A DNA stretch of 64,000 bases. It comes from Mycobacterium gordonae. Its GTDB lineage: Bacteria; Actinomycetota; Actinomycetes; Mycobacteriales; Mycobacteriaceae. Where the stretch lies: positions 992,001 to 1,056,000 of the forward strand of contig NZ_CP070973.1 of assembly GCF_017086405.1 (NCBI RefSeq). Direction: 5' to 3'. This document shows, in pieces, positions 36,898 to 47,360 of this stretch. The position numbers and the translations under genes were made by a program. A model generated the notes under the pieces. That model saw only the letters and a program-made list of their open reading frames with translations, had not been told where the DNA came from and searched no databases. Each line of letters opens with the position of its first letter. Within the stretch, counting starts at the first letter, position 1.

Positions 36898-39854
36898 GTG
36901 AGACCACCGAGCCTAAATCTGCCCCCCCGGCGATCTCGCAGCCGCTGATCCCGCCGTTCCTGCCGCGCATGATCCATCGGCTGGCACTGCCCATTGTGCT
37001 GGTGTGGCTGGGTGTAGTCCTGGTGACCAATACCGTTGCGCCGCAACTCGAGACCGTCGCCAAGAACCATTCGGTGTCGCAGAGTCCCACCGACGCGGTG
37101 TCGTTCCAGTCGATGATGCAGGTCGGAAAGAAGTTCAAGGAGTTCGATTCCGACAGCTCGGCGATGATCGTGCTGGAGGGCGACAAGCCGCTGGGGGCGG
37201 AGGCGCACCGCTACTACGACCAGATCGTCAAGCGAGTCGAGGAAGACAAGAAACACGTCCAACACGTGCAAGATTTCTGGAGCGATCCGTTGACCGCCGC
37301 GGGTTCCCAGAGCCACGACCAGAAGGCCGCCTATGTCCAGGTCTATCTGGCCGGCAACATGGGCGGCGGCTTGTCCGCCGAGTCAGCCGACGCCGTCCGC
37401 AAGATCGTCAACTCGGTGCCCGCCCCGCCGGGCATCAAGGCCTACGTCACGGGCGCGGGTCCGCTGTTCGCCGACCAGTCCCACGCGGGCGAGAAGGGCG
37501 TCGCAATAGTCACCCTGATTACGATCCTGGTGATTTTTGTCATGCTGCTCTTCGTCTATCGTTCGCTCGTCACCGTGCTGGCCGTGTTGTTCATGGTCTT
37601 CGTCGAATTGCTGGCAGCTCGAGGCGTCGTGGCTTTGCTTGCCAACTACGAGATCATCGGACTCTCCACCTTCGCCAACAATCTGCTGGTGTTGCTGGCC
37701 ATCGCCGCCGGAACGGACTACGCGATTTTCGTGGTCGGCCGCTACCACGAGGCCCGCGGGCTGGGGGAGACTCGCGAAGAAGCGTTCTACACCATGTTCC
37801 ACAGCACCGCGCATGTCGTGCTCGGATCGGGCCTGACTATCGCCGGCGCGATGTACTGCCTGAGCTTCTGCCGATTGCCGTATTTCCAGTCATTGGGCGC
37901 ACCGTGCGCCGTCGGCATGCTGGTCGCGGTGCTCGCGGCGTTGACGCTGGGCCCCGCGGTGCTGACCGTGGCGTCCTTCTTCAACCTTCTCGATCCGAAG
38001 CGAAAGCTGCAGACTCGCGGCTGGCGCCGGATCGGTACGGCGATCGTGCGTTGGCCCGCCCCGGTTTTCGCGGTCACGATCGCGATCGCCCTGGTCGGTC
38101 TGATCGCCCTGCCCGGCTACAAGACGGACTACGACACCCGTCACTTCCTACCCGCGGACACCCCCGCCAATATCGGCTACGCGGCCGCCGACCGGCACTT
38201 CAACCAGGCTCGGCTCAATCCTGAGCTGTTGATGATCGAGACCGATCACGACCTGCGTAACTCGGCCGACTTCCTGGTCCTGGACAAGGTCGCCAAGGCG
38301 GTCTTTCACGTCCCAGGTATCGGTCGGGTGCAGACCATCACCCGGCCGTTGGGTACGCCGCTCGACCACAGCACCCTGGGGTTTCAGATGAGCGCCCAAG
38401 CCGCAGGACGGATTCAGACTCAGCACTTTCAAGATGAGCAGGCCAAGAATCTGCTGAACCAAGCGGACGAGTTGCGCAAGACGATGGCCACGCTGCGTGA
38501 GCAGATGCAGGTCACCCAGGACCTGAGCAATACGACTCACGAAACCGCCAGACTCACCAAAGAAACCGTGACGATCACGGAGGCCTTGCGCGACGACATC
38601 GCCACCTTCGACGACTTCTTCCGGCCGATTCGCAGCTACTTCTATTGGGAGAAGCACTGTTACGACATCCCGGTCTGCTGGGCGCTGCGGTCCATCTTCA
38701 ATGCGCTCGATGGAATCGACCAAGTGGCGCAGAACATCTTGGCCCTCAGCCAGAACCTGGACAGGCTGGACGCGATTCAGCCCAAGCTCGTGGCATTGAT
38801 ACCACCGCAGATCGAGAGCCAGCAGCGCAATCTCGACACCATCATGTCGAACTATGCGACCACCATGGGTCTCAACGACCAGGCACGGGCACAGGCCGAC
38901 AACGCCACCGCCGAAGGGGATGCGTTCGACAGAGCGAAAAACGACGACACGTTCTACCTTCCGCCGGAAGCGTTCCAGAGCCCGGATTTCGCGCGGGGTC
39001 TCAAACAGTTCATATCGCCGGACGGGCACGCTGTCCGATTGATCATCTCGCATGAAGGCGACCCCGCGAGTCCTGAAGGCATCAACCTCATCGAACCGAT
39101 CCAGCGGGCCGTGCACGAGGCGATCAAGGGCACGCCCTGGGAGGGCGCCAAGGTCTACCTCAGTGGTACCGCCGCGACGTACAAGGACATGCACGACGGC
39201 TCCAACATCGATCTGCTGATCGCCGGAATATCTGCTGCCACACTCATTTTCGTCATCATGCTGGTGATCACCCGAAGCGTGGTGGCGGCGTTCGTGATCG
39301 TCGGCACGGTGTTGCTGTCGCTGGGCGCATCGTTCGGACTCTCCGTGCTCTTATGGCAGTACATCCTCGGCATCAAGTTGCACTGGATGGTGCTGGCGAT
39401 GGCGATCATCCTGCTGCTGGCGGTCGGCTCGGATTACAACCTGTTGCTGATTTCGCGGTTCAAGGAGGAAATCCACGCCGGTCTCAAGACTGGGACGATC
39501 CGCGCGATGGCCGGTTCGGGCTCGGTGGTGACCGCCGCCGGTCTGGTGTTCGCAGCCACCATGGCCACGTTCGCGTTCAGCCCACTGCGCGTTATGGCCC
39601 AGGTAGGTACGACGATCGCGCTGGGTCTGCTGTTCGACACCCTGATCGTGAGGTCGTTCATGACACCGTCGCTGGCCACCTTGCTCGGGCGCTGGTTCTG
39701 GTGGCCGCAGCACGTGCGCCCACGGCCGGCCAGCACCATGCTGCGTCCGTTCGGGCCGCGGCCGGCGGTGCGTGCGCTGTTGGGCGAGAAGCGCGCCGAT
39801 GACCCCGACGTGGCGGACGCGGATCGGTTACCGGGAGCGCAGCCGCACTACTGA
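36894..39854 (+). CDS. RND transporter of the MmpL4/5 group (second copy)
   Basis: 986 residues with twelve helices. Both relay motifs are intact: [15 protein letters not shown] and [16 protein letters not shown]. The periplasmic segment has [12 protein letters not shown] and a coiled-coil stretch at about 500-560 with many Gln/Thr/Asn/Glu residues. It is clearly related to MmpL4 and MmpL5 but has its own C-terminus (GAQPHY) and a longer MmpS partner. The two mmpL genes flank a TetR gene in opposite orientation. Substrate unknown: lipid or siderophore export are both possible for this group. Confidence 0.9.
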   Translation: MSETTEPKSAPPAISQPLIPPFLPRMIHRLALPIVLVWLGVVLVTNTVAPQLETVAKNHSVSQSPTDAVSFQSMMQVGKKFKEFDSDSSAMIVLEGDKPLGAEAHRYYDQIVKRVEEDKKHVQHVQDFWSDPLTAAGSQSHDQKAAYVQVYLAGNMGGGLSAESADAVRKIVNSVPAPPGIKAYVTGAGPLFADQSHAGEKGVAIVTLITILVIFVMLLFVYRSLVTVLAVLFMVFVELLAARGVVALLANYEIIGLSTFANNLLVLLAIAAGTDYAIFVVGRYHEARGLGETREEAFYTMFHSTAHVVLGSGLTIAGAMYCLSFCRLPYFQSLGAPCAVGMLVAVLAALTLGPAVLTVASFFNLLDPKRKLQTRGWRRIGTAIVRWPAPVFAVTIAIALVGLIALPGYKTDYDTRHFLPADTPANIGYAAADRHFNQARLNPELLMIETDHDLRNSADFLVLDKVAKAVFHVPGIGRVQTITRPLGTPLDHSTLGFQMSAQAAGRIQTQHFQDEQAKNLLNQADELRKTMATLREQMQVTQDLSNTTHETARLTKETVTITEALRDDIATFDDFFRPIRSYFYWEKHCYDIPVCWALRSIFNALDGIDQVAQNILALSQNLDRLDAIQPKLVALIPPQIESQQRNLDTIMSNYATTMGLNDQARAQADNATAEGDAFDRAKNDDTFYLPPEAFQSPDFARGLKQFISPDGHAVRLIISHEGDPASPEGINLIEPIQRAVHEAIKGTPWEGAKVYLSGTAATYKDMHDGSNIDLLIAGISAATLIFVIMLVITRSVVAAFVIVGTVLLSLGASFGLSVLLWQYILGIKLHWMVLAMAIILLLAVGSDYNLLLISRFKEEIHAGLKTGTIRAMAGSGSVVTAAGLVFAATMATFAFSPLRVMAQVGTTIALGLLFDTLIVRSFMTPSLATLLGRWFWWPQHVRPRPASTMLRPFGPRPAVRALLGEKRADDPDVADADRLPGAQPHY

Positions 39855-39859
39855 GTGGG

Positions 39860-40183
39860 TCAGAGCGCGACGACGTCGCGCATGATGTCGCTCAACTCGG
39901 ACACCGGGGCGCCGCACGTCAGGCAGTAGGCGCCCGATGAGCGCCTGAGCTGACCCACCTGGACCAGTATCTCGGCCTCGGCGCGCCACAGGCAGGCGAT
40001 GCAGACGATCTCGACGATGTTGCCGAACGGGTCGACGTGGGGGTGATTGCATTCATCCACCGCGTGGCGGTGGACGATGTGTGTCGCCCGGTTGGTGCAG
40101 CCCGCCTCGAACTGACACGTGATGGTCTGCCAGTCCAGGGCCGCGAGCGTGCCAGGGATGCCGTTGCCAGTTGTTTGGCTCAT
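39860..40183 (-). CDS. Small cysteine/histidine-rich protein, probable zinc-binding
   Basis: 107 residues from the ATG at 40181-40183. Cysteine/histidine groups: CQFEAGC, then HIVHRHAVDECNHPH, then VCIAC, and finally YCLTCGAPV. The last two CxxC pairs could form a zinc ribbon. Nothing identifies a function. It is convergent with the mmpL gene, five bases from its stop. Several mycobacteria carry small proteins of this kind beside transporter genes, but I cannot name a family. Confidence 0.6.
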   Translation of the reverse strand: MSQTTGNGIPGTLAALDWQTITCQFEAGCTNRATHIVHRHAVDECNHPHVDPFGNIVEIVCIACLWRAEAEILVQVGQLRRSSGAYCLTCGAPVSELSDIMRDVVAL

Positions 40184-40522
40184 GCGATGTCCTCCAGCTT
40201 CCGGAACGCAGTCGCATCCACCGCATGCAGATCGAGTGGATGTTCGGCTGGCCGGAGGTCCATTATGGGTTCGTTTGCCCTGCCGCGGCAAGGGCCCAGT
40301 CGATGTATTTCTCTGCCGTCGAGTGGTTGCGGCACCCCGTCAAAATCGTACTTTTAGTGCCACCCGCCATGATTCCCCTGGTCAGCGGTCGGATCTGTCC
40401 CCCAAACGGTCTCCGATGGGATGAAATTTCGGTCCTCCAAACGGAGGACAAAATTCGAGAAGTCTGCTAGCCGGAGCCTGGCCGGGAAACGGGCGGGCGG
40501 CCTCAGCCGGCTCGCGGTTTCG
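40184..40522. other. Gene-poor stretch between two minus-strand genes
   Basis: 339 bases with no supported gene. Open frames on both strands are short and look random. The one structure found is an inverted repeat, GTCCTCC-AAAC-GGAGGAC, at 40432-40449. Confidence 0.6.
40432..40449. repeat. Perfect 7-base inverted repeat, 4-base loop
   Basis: GTCCTCC, loop AAAC, GGAGGAC, flanked by AT-rich runs (gaaatttc before, aaaattc after). There is no T-run typical of an intrinsic terminator. It could be an operator or a small hairpin, about 250 bases before the small zinc-binding gene. Confidence 0.5.
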
Positions 40523-40765
40523 TTAGGGCTGGTTCACGCAGAAGGCCACGCACAGGGCCGAGACCGGAATGGAAACCCACTGCAATTGCCCGTCCGCCTG
40601 GCGCTCGCAGTAGATCGGACCCGGCTTACCCCACACCTTCGCGCCTTCCGGCGCGCATTGCTTACCCAAGTCGCTGTCGGCGCGCGCCGGGCTACTCCCC
40701 ATCAGGAGTGCGATCGAAGCGACCGCCGCCATTATCGCCACGCCGACGAACCTCGGTACGGCCAT
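40523..40765 (-). CDS. Small secreted protein, unknown function
   Basis: 80 residues from the ATG at 40763-40765, with a clear signal peptide (AVPRFVGVAIMAAVASIALL...ARADS, cleavage after ARA). The mature protein has four cysteines (KQCAPEG, IYCERQ, ALCVAFC) and would be a small disulfide-bonded exported protein. It lies 62 bases downstream of Rv0455c on the same strand and may share its transcript. No family recognised. Confidence 0.65.
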   Translation of the reverse strand: MAVPRFVGVAIMAAVASIALLMGSSPARADSDLGKQCAPEGAKVWGKPGPIYCERQADGQLQWVSIPVSALCVAFCVNQP

Positions 40766-40827
40766 CACGCACACCTTCCTCGACAGTCTGCCCACCGGCT
40801 GTGGCGGCTGACTGCCACGCACATGCC

Positions 40828-41346
<519 letters not shown>

Positions 41347-41349
41347 TTA

Positions 41350-42270
41350 CTACCCATCTTCATCAGGAACTATCACATGTGACGGGTTCGGCCGCAGCTC
41401 CGGCGGCGCCTGACTGTAGTCGCCGAACGGGCCGTCCCGGCGCGCCACCGCGGCCCGCACGCCCTGGTCCTGGGCGGTGCGGATGAAGTCGAGTGCGTCG
41501 GGGGTGTTGCGCATCAGGCCGTCCAGAATGCCGCCCAGCAGCTGAGTGGACGCCAGGCCCATGTTCTCGTAGGCCTGGTTGACGATCAGCTTCTGCGCCC
41601 GCAACTGCGACAGCGGGATCTGCGCCAGCTCGGCCGCGATCTCGGCGACCCGGGCCTCCAGCCGCTCGAAGGGGACCGCTTCGTTGATCAGTTCGATGTC
41701 GGCGGCCTGCGCGCCGGTCAGCGGACGGCCGGTCAGGGAATGCCATTTCACCTTGGCCAGGCTGAGCCGATACAGCCACATGCCGGTCAGATACGCGCCC
41801 CACATCCTGCTGTACGGGGTGCCGATCACGGCGTCCTCGCTGGCGATCACGATGTCTGCGCACAGCGCGTAGTCGCTGGCGCCGCCGACACACCAGCCGT
41901 GCACCTGCGCGATCACCGGTTTCGATGCCCGCCAGATGGCCATGAACTTCTGCGTCGGCGCGGTCTCGCGCGCACTGACCATCGCGAAATCCTTGCCCGG
42001 ATCCCACTGGCCCTCGGTCATCATGGCCTCGCCCCAGTGCTGGAAGCCCCCGCCGAAATCGAAACCGCCCGAGAACGCCCGTCCGGCGCCGCGCAGCACG
42101 ATGACTTTGACGTCGTGATCCCGTTCCGCCAGCCCGATCGCCGCCTCGATCTCGTCGGGCATGGGCGGGACGATGGTATTGAGTTGCTCCGGGCGGTTCA
42201 GCGTGATCGTGGCCACCGGACCTCTGGTGGAGTACAGCAGTGTTTCGAATTCGGGCTTGGCAGAAGGCAT
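41350..42270 (-). CDS. echA2: Enoyl-CoA hydratase/isomerase family protein
   Basis: 306 residues, close to EchA2 (Rv0456c, 304 residues). Crotonase-fold motifs: ITLNRPEQLNTI near the N-terminus, LRGAGRAFSGGFDFGGGF (oxyanion hole), and VHGWCVGGASDYALCADIVI. The usual second catalytic glutamate position (GGASD) is replaced here by an aspartate-containing segment, so it may not be a classic hydratase. It probably acts on acyl-CoA or CoA thioesters in lipid degradation. Confidence 0.9.
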   Translation of the reverse strand: MPSAKPEFETLLYSTRGPVATITLNRPEQLNTIVPPMPDEIEAAIGLAERDHDVKVIVLRGAGRAFSGGFDFGGGFQHWGEAMMTEGQWDPGKDFAMVSARETAPTQKFMAIWRASKPVIAQVHGWCVGGASDYALCADIVIASEDAVIGTPYSRMWGAYLTGMWLYRLSLAKVKWHSLTGRPLTGAQAADIELINEAVPFERLEARVAEIAAELAQIPLSQLRAQKLIVNQAYENMGLASTQLLGGILDGLMRNTPDALDFIRTAQDQGVRAAVARRDGPFGDYSQAPPELRPNPSHVIVPDEDG

Positions 42271-42302
42271 AAGCGGAAGCGAAGTCGCGGCGAACTACCG
42301 TG

Positions 42303-42926
42303 TCAAGCGTCGACAGCCCGCCGTCTGATCGCCAACCCGGCCAGCACCGCGACGGTAATCGCCGCACACGTCGCCACGACATAGGTTCCGTACCGTTGCA
42401 CGCCGGCATAGAGCGTCTCGATGTGATTGCCTGCCAGATACCCGGCGAGAACCCAGACAGTGACCCAGACCGCGGACCCCAGCGCGTTGTAGGCCAGGTA
42501 GCGGCGCCACCTCATCCGGGCCAGCCCCGCAGCGATACCGCTGGCCTGCCGCAGCCCGTCGACGAAGCGCCCAAGGGAAACCACGATGTGGCCGCGTCTG
42601 GCGAAGAAGCGTTCGGTTCTGGCCAGCCGCTCCCGGTTGAGGAACACGTAGGGGCCGAACCGCAGGACCAGCCCGCGGCCGCCGTAGCGGCCGATGGCGT
42701 AACCGGCATTGTCGCCGACCACCGCCGCCAACAGCCCGACGACCAGCACCGGGACCAGCGTCAGGTGCCCGCTGGCCGCGTAGATTCCGCCCGCGATCAG
42801 GATCAGCTGGCCAGGTAGGGGAATTCCCACCCCTTCTAGGCCCACCAGGGTCACGATCGCCGCGTACCCGTACCGATCGAGGGTGGGGGCAAGCGATCCG
42901 AAGATTCCCGGCAGTTGCGCGGACAT
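42303..42926 (-). CDS. DedA/SNARE-associated (VTT) family membrane protein
   Basis: 207 residues, with LEGVGIPLPGQLILIAGGIYA, then GDNAGYAIGRYGGR and FFARRGHIVVSLGRFVDGLRQASGIAAG. The re-entrant helix pattern and the GRF(V/I)xGxR motif are DedA hallmarks; five or six membrane helices. DedA proteins are lipid flippases or affect membrane lipid recycling and proton motive force. It sits alone between echA2 and the prolyl oligopeptidase. Not present here in M. tuberculosis. Confidence 0.9.
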   Translation of the reverse strand: MSAQLPGIFGSLAPTLDRYGYAAIVTLVGLEGVGIPLPGQLILIAGGIYAASGHLTLVPVLVVGLLAAVVGDNAGYAIGRYGGRGLVLRFGPYVFLNRERLARTERFFARRGHIVVSLGRFVDGLRQASGIAAGLARMRWRRYLAYNALGSAVWVTVWVLAGYLAGNHIETLYAGVQRYGTYVVATCAAITVAVLAGLAIRRRAVDA

Positions 42927-42978
42927 GACTTCAAGGGTGCCCGAAGCCGCTTGCGCCTAGACGTTGCAACCGTCACAG

Positions 42979-45000
42979 CTACGTGTCGGTTCGGAGCATC
43001 CGCCACAGAAACGCGTAGCTCAGCGCCGCCTTGAACGCGAGCTGCTCGTTGTCGGCGGCGCCGCCGTGCCCGCCCTCGATGTTCTCGTAGTACCAGACCC
43101 GGTGGCCGGCGGTCTCCAGCGCGGCGGTCATCTTGCGGGCATGCCCGGGATGCACCCGATCGTCGCGGGTTGACGTGGTCATCAGAATCGGCGGGTACTT
43201 CCGGTCCGTCGAAATGTTCTGATAGGGCGAATATTCGGAGATGAACGCCCAGTCGTCCGGGTTGTCCGGGTCGCCGTACTCGGCGACCCACGAGGCGCCG
43301 GCCAGCAGCAGGTGGTAGCGCTTCATGTCCAGCAGGGGCACGCTGCAGACCAGCGCCCCGAACTTCTCCGGGTACTTGGTCAACATGATTCCCATCAGCA
43401 GGCCACCGTTGCTGCCACCCTGAGCGCCTAGTTGGTCGACCGTGGTGATGCCGCGTCCAACTAGATCATCGGCGACGGCCACGAAGTCTTCGGCCACCTT
43501 GTGGCGGCCCTCGCGCATCGCCTGGGTGTGCCAGCCCGGCCCGTATTCTCCGCCGCCGCGGATGTTGGCCAGCACGTACGTCCCGCCGCGCGCCAGCCAC
43601 AGCCGCCCCAGCACCCCGCTGTAGCCCGGCGTATTGGACGTTTCGAACCCGCCGTAGCCGTAGAGCAGGGTGGGGGCCGCCCCGTCAGCGTCGGCGGGAC
43701 GCACCACGAAGTACGGCACCGACGTGCCATCGGGCGATGTGACGAAATGTTGTTCCACCGAGATGTCTTCAGCGTCGAAAAAGGACGGCGCGGACTTGAT
43801 CGGTTCCAGCCTGCCGGAGCCGGTGCCCCGCAACAGCCGAGACGGTGCGGTGAAGCCGCTGGAGTCCAGAAAGAACTCGTCGCCGGTGTCGTCGGCGGCG
43901 GTGATCACGGTGTTGGTCGACTCGGGTAGGCCCTGCAGCGGCTCGCGGTCCCAGCTGCCCGGCGTCACGATCTCCACCCGGCTGGCGACGTCGGCCAGCG
44001 AGACGATCAGCAGCCGGTCCTTCGTCCAGGCGTAGTGGTAGAGGCAGGTGTGTTCGTCGGGCTCGAACACCACCGTGAGTTCCTTTGCGCCCGCTAGGAA
44101 TTCGTCGTAATTTGCGGCCAGCAGGGAGCCGGCGCGATAGGTCGTCTCATTGACGGTCCAGTCGGTGCGCAGGTCGATCAGCAGCCAGTCGCGGTGCACC
44201 GACATGCTGCTCGCGTCGGTGGGCACGTCGATGGGGATCAACTCGGTTCCCCGCAGCTCGTAGCGTTGCCTGTTCCAGAAGTCCAGGGAGCGGCCGACGA
44301 AGGTGCGTTCAAAGCCGGGCGTGCGGTCCTTGGAGCCGCCCGCGCTGACGTCGCTGCGCTCACCTTCGAAGAGGGTCTCGGCCTCGGTCAAGGGTGTGCC
44401 ACGCCGCCAGCGCTTCAGGATGCGCGGATAGCCGGATTCGGTCATCGAGTCCGGCCCGAAGTCGGTGCCCACCAGGACGGTGTCGGGATCGTCCCAGCCG
44501 ATCTGTGACTTGGCTTCTGGCAACTCGAAGCCGTCGGCGACGAATTGGCGTGTCAGCATGTCGAATTCACGTACGACGACGGCGTCTGAGCCGCCCGCGG
44601 AAAGGCTGATCAGAGCGCGGGTGAGCTCGGGTTCGATCACGTCGGCGCCGGCCCACACCCAGTTCTTGCCGTCCGCGCGGCCTAGCGCGTCCACGTCGAT
44701 GAGCACATCCCACTCGGGTGCGTCGGTGCGGTAGCTCTCCAGCGTGGTGCGCCGCCAGAGCCCACGGGGGTTGGTGGCGTCACGCCAGAAGTCGTACAGG
44801 TAGTCGCCGCGCCGACGCACGTAGGGGATCCGGGCGTCGGTGTCGAGCACCTCGAGCGCCTCGGTGCGCATCTTCTCGAATTCCGCGTCACAGAACTCCG
44901 CTTTGGTCGGCTCGTTACGGGAGCGCACCCAGTCCAGTGCCGCGTCGCCGGTGACGTCTTCAAGCCAGAGGTAGCGGTCTTCGGCGGTCTCAGATGACAT
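42979..45000 (-). CDS. Prolyl oligopeptidase family (S9A) serine peptidase
   Basis: 673 residues from the ATG at 44998-45000 (an ATG nine bases upstream is possible); length equals Rv0457c. The N-terminal beta-propeller region is preceded by RYLWLEDVTGDAALDWV. The hydrolase triad is visible: Ser in GAQGGSNGGLLMG, Asp in MTTSTRDDRVHPGHA, His in NIEGGHGGAADN. It cleaves short proline-containing peptides in the cytoplasm or periplasm; no signal peptide seen. It diverges from the aldehyde dehydrogenase across 65 bases. Confidence 0.95.
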   Translation of the reverse strand: MSSETAEDRYLWLEDVTGDAALDWVRSRNEPTKAEFCDAEFEKMRTEALEVLDTDARIPYVRRRGDYLYDFWRDATNPRGLWRRTTLESYRTDAPEWDVLIDVDALGRADGKNWVWAGADVIEPELTRALISLSAGGSDAVVVREFDMLTRQFVADGFELPEAKSQIGWDDPDTVLVGTDFGPDSMTESGYPRILKRWRRGTPLTEAETLFEGERSDVSAGGSKDRTPGFERTFVGRSLDFWNRQRYELRGTELIPIDVPTDASSMSVHRDWLLIDLRTDWTVNETTYRAGSLLAANYDEFLAGAKELTVVFEPDEHTCLYHYAWTKDRLLIVSLADVASRVEIVTPGSWDREPLQGLPESTNTVITAADDTGDEFFLDSSGFTAPSRLLRGTGSGRLEPIKSAPSFFDAEDISVEQHFVTSPDGTSVPYFVVRPADADGAAPTLLYGYGGFETSNTPGYSGVLGRLWLARGGTYVLANIRGGGEYGPGWHTQAMREGRHKVAEDFVAVADDLVGRGITTVDQLGAQGGSNGGLLMGIMLTKYPEKFGALVCSVPLLDMKRYHLLLAGASWVAEYGDPDNPDDWAFISEYSPYQNISTDRKYPPILMTTSTRDDRVHPGHARKMTAALETAGHRVWYYENIEGGHGGAADNEQLAFKAALSYAFLWRMLRTDT

Positions 45001-45065
45001 GGAAGCCATTCTGGCCCCAGCGGTAGTGTGAGCTGTATTACATGAACTAGCGAGGAGCCGAGCAG

Positions 45066-46589
45066 ATGCCTGTCTTTGCACGTCCAGGGACCTCCGGGGC
45101 GCTGATGTCGTATGAGTCGCGGTACGGGAACTTCATCGGCGGCGAATGGGTCGCGCCAGTCGCGGGCCGCTACTTCGAGAACCCCTCACCGGTGACCGGC
45201 CAGGCATTTTGCGAAATTCCGCGGTCCGACGAAACCGACATCGAGAAGGCGTTGGATGCCGCGCATGCCGCGGCGCCGGCGTGGGGCAAGACGTCCCCGG
45301 CCGAACGGGCCGCGATCCTGAACAAGATCGCCGACCGCATCGACGAGAACACCACCGCACTCGCGGTGGCCGAGGTGTGGGACAACGGCAAGCCGATCCG
45401 CGAGGCGCTGGCTGCCGACATTCCGCTGGCCGCTGATCATTTCCGGTACTTCGCGGCCGCGATCCGCGCGCAGGAAGGTGCGCTTTCCCAGATCGACGAC
45501 GACACCGTGGCCTACCACTTCCACGAGCCGCTCGGCGTCGTCGGGCAGATCATCCCGTGGAACTTCCCGATTCTCATGGGCGCCTGGAAGCTGGCCCCGG
45601 CGCTGGCGGCCGGCAACGCGATCGTGCTCAAGCCGGCCGAGCAGACCCCGGCCTCGATCCTGTATCTGATGTCGCTCATCGGTGACCTGCTGCCGGCCGG
45701 GGTGCTCAATGTCGTCAACGGTTTCGGCGCCGAGGCCGGCAAGCCGTTGGCCTCCAGCAACCGGATCGCCAAGGTCGCGTTCACCGGCGAGACCACCACC
45801 GGGCGACTGATAATGCAGTACGCCTCGCAAAACCTGATCCCGGTCACCCTCGAACTCGGCGGCAAGAGCCCTAACATCTTCTTCTCCGACGTGATGGCCG
45901 CCGGTGACGATTTCCAGGACAAAGCACTGGAAGGGTTCACCATGTTCGCCCTGAACCAGGGCGAAGTCTGCACCTGCCCGTCGCGCAGCCTGATCCAGTC
46001 CGACATTCACGACGAGTTCCTGGAGCTGGCGGCGATCCGGACCAAGGCCGTCCGACAGGGCGACCCGCTGGACTCGGAGACCATGCTGGGATCGCAGGCT
46101 TCCAACGACCAGCTGGAAAAGATCCTGTCCTACATCGAGATCGGCAAAGGGGAGGGCGCCAAGATCATTACCGGCGGCGAGCGCGCCGAACTGGGCGGCG
46201 ACCTGTCCGGTGGTTTCTACATGCAACCGACGATCTTCTCCGGCAACAACAAGATGCGGATCTTCCAGGAGGAGATCTTCGGGCCGGTCGTGGCGGTGAC
46301 GCCGTTCGACAGCTACGACGACGCGATCGGTATCGCCAACGACACCCTGTACGGACTGGGGGCAGGGGTGTGGAGCCGCAACGGTAACACCGCCTACCGG
46401 GCCGGGCGCGACATCAAGGCCGGGCGGGTGTGGGTGAACTGCTACCACGTGTACCCGCCGCACTCGGCTTTCGGCGGTTACAAGCAGTCCGGCTTCGGTC
46501 GCGAGGGTCACCAGATGGCGCTCGAGCACTACCAGCAGACCAAGAATCTGCTGGTGTCCTACTCCGAGAAGGCCCAGGGCTTCTTCTGA
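45066..46589 (+). CDS. NAD-dependent aldehyde dehydrogenase (Rv0458 homologue)
   Basis: 507 residues, the same length as Rv0458. Catalytic glutamate in [14 protein letters not shown], catalytic cysteine in [20 protein letters not shown]-binding [20 protein letters not shown]. It ends [20 protein letters not shown] with the usual C-terminal tail. GAGGAG at about -15 supports the ATG at 45066. The class resembles broad-specificity AldA/acetaldehyde or chloroacetaldehyde dehydrogenases, and the DUF779 protein next to it is commonly paired with such enzymes. It oxidises aldehydes to acids with NAD+. Confidence 0.95.
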   Translation: MPVFARPGTSGALMSYESRYGNFIGGEWVAPVAGRYFENPSPVTGQAFCEIPRSDETDIEKALDAAHAAAPAWGKTSPAERAAILNKIADRIDENTTALAVAEVWDNGKPIREALAADIPLAADHFRYFAAAIRAQEGALSQIDDDTVAYHFHEPLGVVGQIIPWNFPILMGAWKLAPALAAGNAIVLKPAEQTPASILYLMSLIGDLLPAGVLNVVNGFGAEAGKPLASSNRIAKVAFTGETTTGRLIMQYASQNLIPVTLELGGKSPNIFFSDVMAAGDDFQDKALEGFTMFALNQGEVCTCPSRSLIQSDIHDEFLELAAIRTKAVRQGDPLDSETMLGSQASNDQLEKILSYIEIGKGEGAKIITGGERAELGGDLSGGFYMQPTIFSGNNKMRIFQEEIFGPVVAVTPFDSYDDAIGIANDTLYGLGAGVWSRNGNTAYRAGRDIKAGRVWVNCYHVYPPHSAFGGYKQSGFGREGHQMALEHYQQTKNLLVSYSEKAQGFF

Positions 46590-47062
46590 TGATCCCGGGG
46601 GCGCTCATCACCGCCTCCGCCGCCGAATTGCTGGTGCGGTTGCAGGACCGGCACGGTCCGGTGATGTTCCACCAGTCAGGCGGTTGCTGCGACGGTTCGT
46701 CGCCGATGTGTTATCCGCGAGGCGACTTTCTGGTGGGGGACCGCGACGTGCTGCTGGGGGTGCTCGACGTCGGTGAAGAAGGTGTGCCGGTATGGATATC
46801 CGGTCCCCAGTACGAGACGTGGAAGCACACCCAGCTGGTTATCGATGTGGTGCCCGGCCGCGGCGGCGGCTTCAGCCTGGAAGCGCCGGAGGGGATGCGA
46901 TTCCTCAGCCGGGGTCGGGTCTTCACCGAGGCCGAAAGTGAACTGCTGCAAGCTCAACCCGTGATCACCGGCGCCGCGTACGAACGTGGCGAGCGGCCGT
47001 CGATACGAGGCCATCTTGTGACCGAGAACTCGCCGGGGACGTGCCCAGCACCGCCTCGGTAG
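46589..47062 (+). CDS. DUF779 protein paired with aldehyde dehydrogenase (Rv0459 homologue)
   Basis: 157 residues from the ATG at 46589, which overlaps the aldehyde dehydrogenase stop by one base (TGATG). DUF779 features: MFHQSGGCCDGSSPMCYP with three cysteines, then DRDVLLGVLDVGEEGVPVWISGPQYETWKHTQLVIDVVPGRG (only the pattern is given). The acetaldehyde-dehydrogenase-linked family may bind metal or a cofactor. Function unknown; translational coupling argues for work with the dehydrogenase. Confidence 0.85.
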   Translation: MIPGALITASAAELLVRLQDRHGPVMFHQSGGCCDGSSPMCYPRGDFLVGDRDVLLGVLDVGEEGVPVWISGPQYETWKHTQLVIDVVPGRGGGFSLEAPEGMRFLSRGRVFTEAESELLQAQPVITGAAYERGERPSIRGHLVTENSPGTCPAPPR

Positions 47063-47081
47063 TTCAGTAAGGTCGTGTTCC

Positions 47082-47360
47082 GTGATCCCCCTTCCGCGCG
47101 CGTGGCTGCTGGCCAGCGGCATGCTCGTGGGTAGTGCGCTCGGGCAGGTGCTGGCGGTGGTGTCCAGCCTGCTGATACACGCCCGGATTCGTCCCGACAT
47201 CACCATCGCGCTGGTGGTCGGCGTACCCGCCGTGGTCGGCCTGTCGCTGATCCTGTTCTCCGGACGCCGATGGGTGACCATGGTCGGCGCGGCGATTGTG
47301 GCGGTGGGACCGGGCTGGCTGGGCATGCTGGCCGCCTTGCAGGTGGTCTCCCATGGCTGA
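47082..47360 (+). CDS. Small hydrophobic membrane protein (Rv0460 homologue)
   Basis: 92 residues from a GTG. Three hydrophobic helices: LLASGMLVGSALGQVLAVV, ITIALVVGVPAVVGLSLILF and WVTMVGAAIVAVGPGWLGML. No catalytic motif. Its end overlaps the next gene by eight bases. Rv0460 is a similar 79-residue hydrophobic protein of unknown function in the same place. Confidence 0.7.
   Translation: MIPLPRAWLLASGMLVGSALGQVLAVVSSLLIHARIRPDITIALVVGVPAVVGLSLILFSGRRWVTMVGAAIVAVGPGWLGMLAALQVVSHG

Noticed and set aside
40263..40451. 62-residue minus-strand frame in the 339-base gap
   Set aside because: No ribosome site and no recognised domain; the ending (AEKYIDWALAAAGQTNP) is only weakly protein-like.
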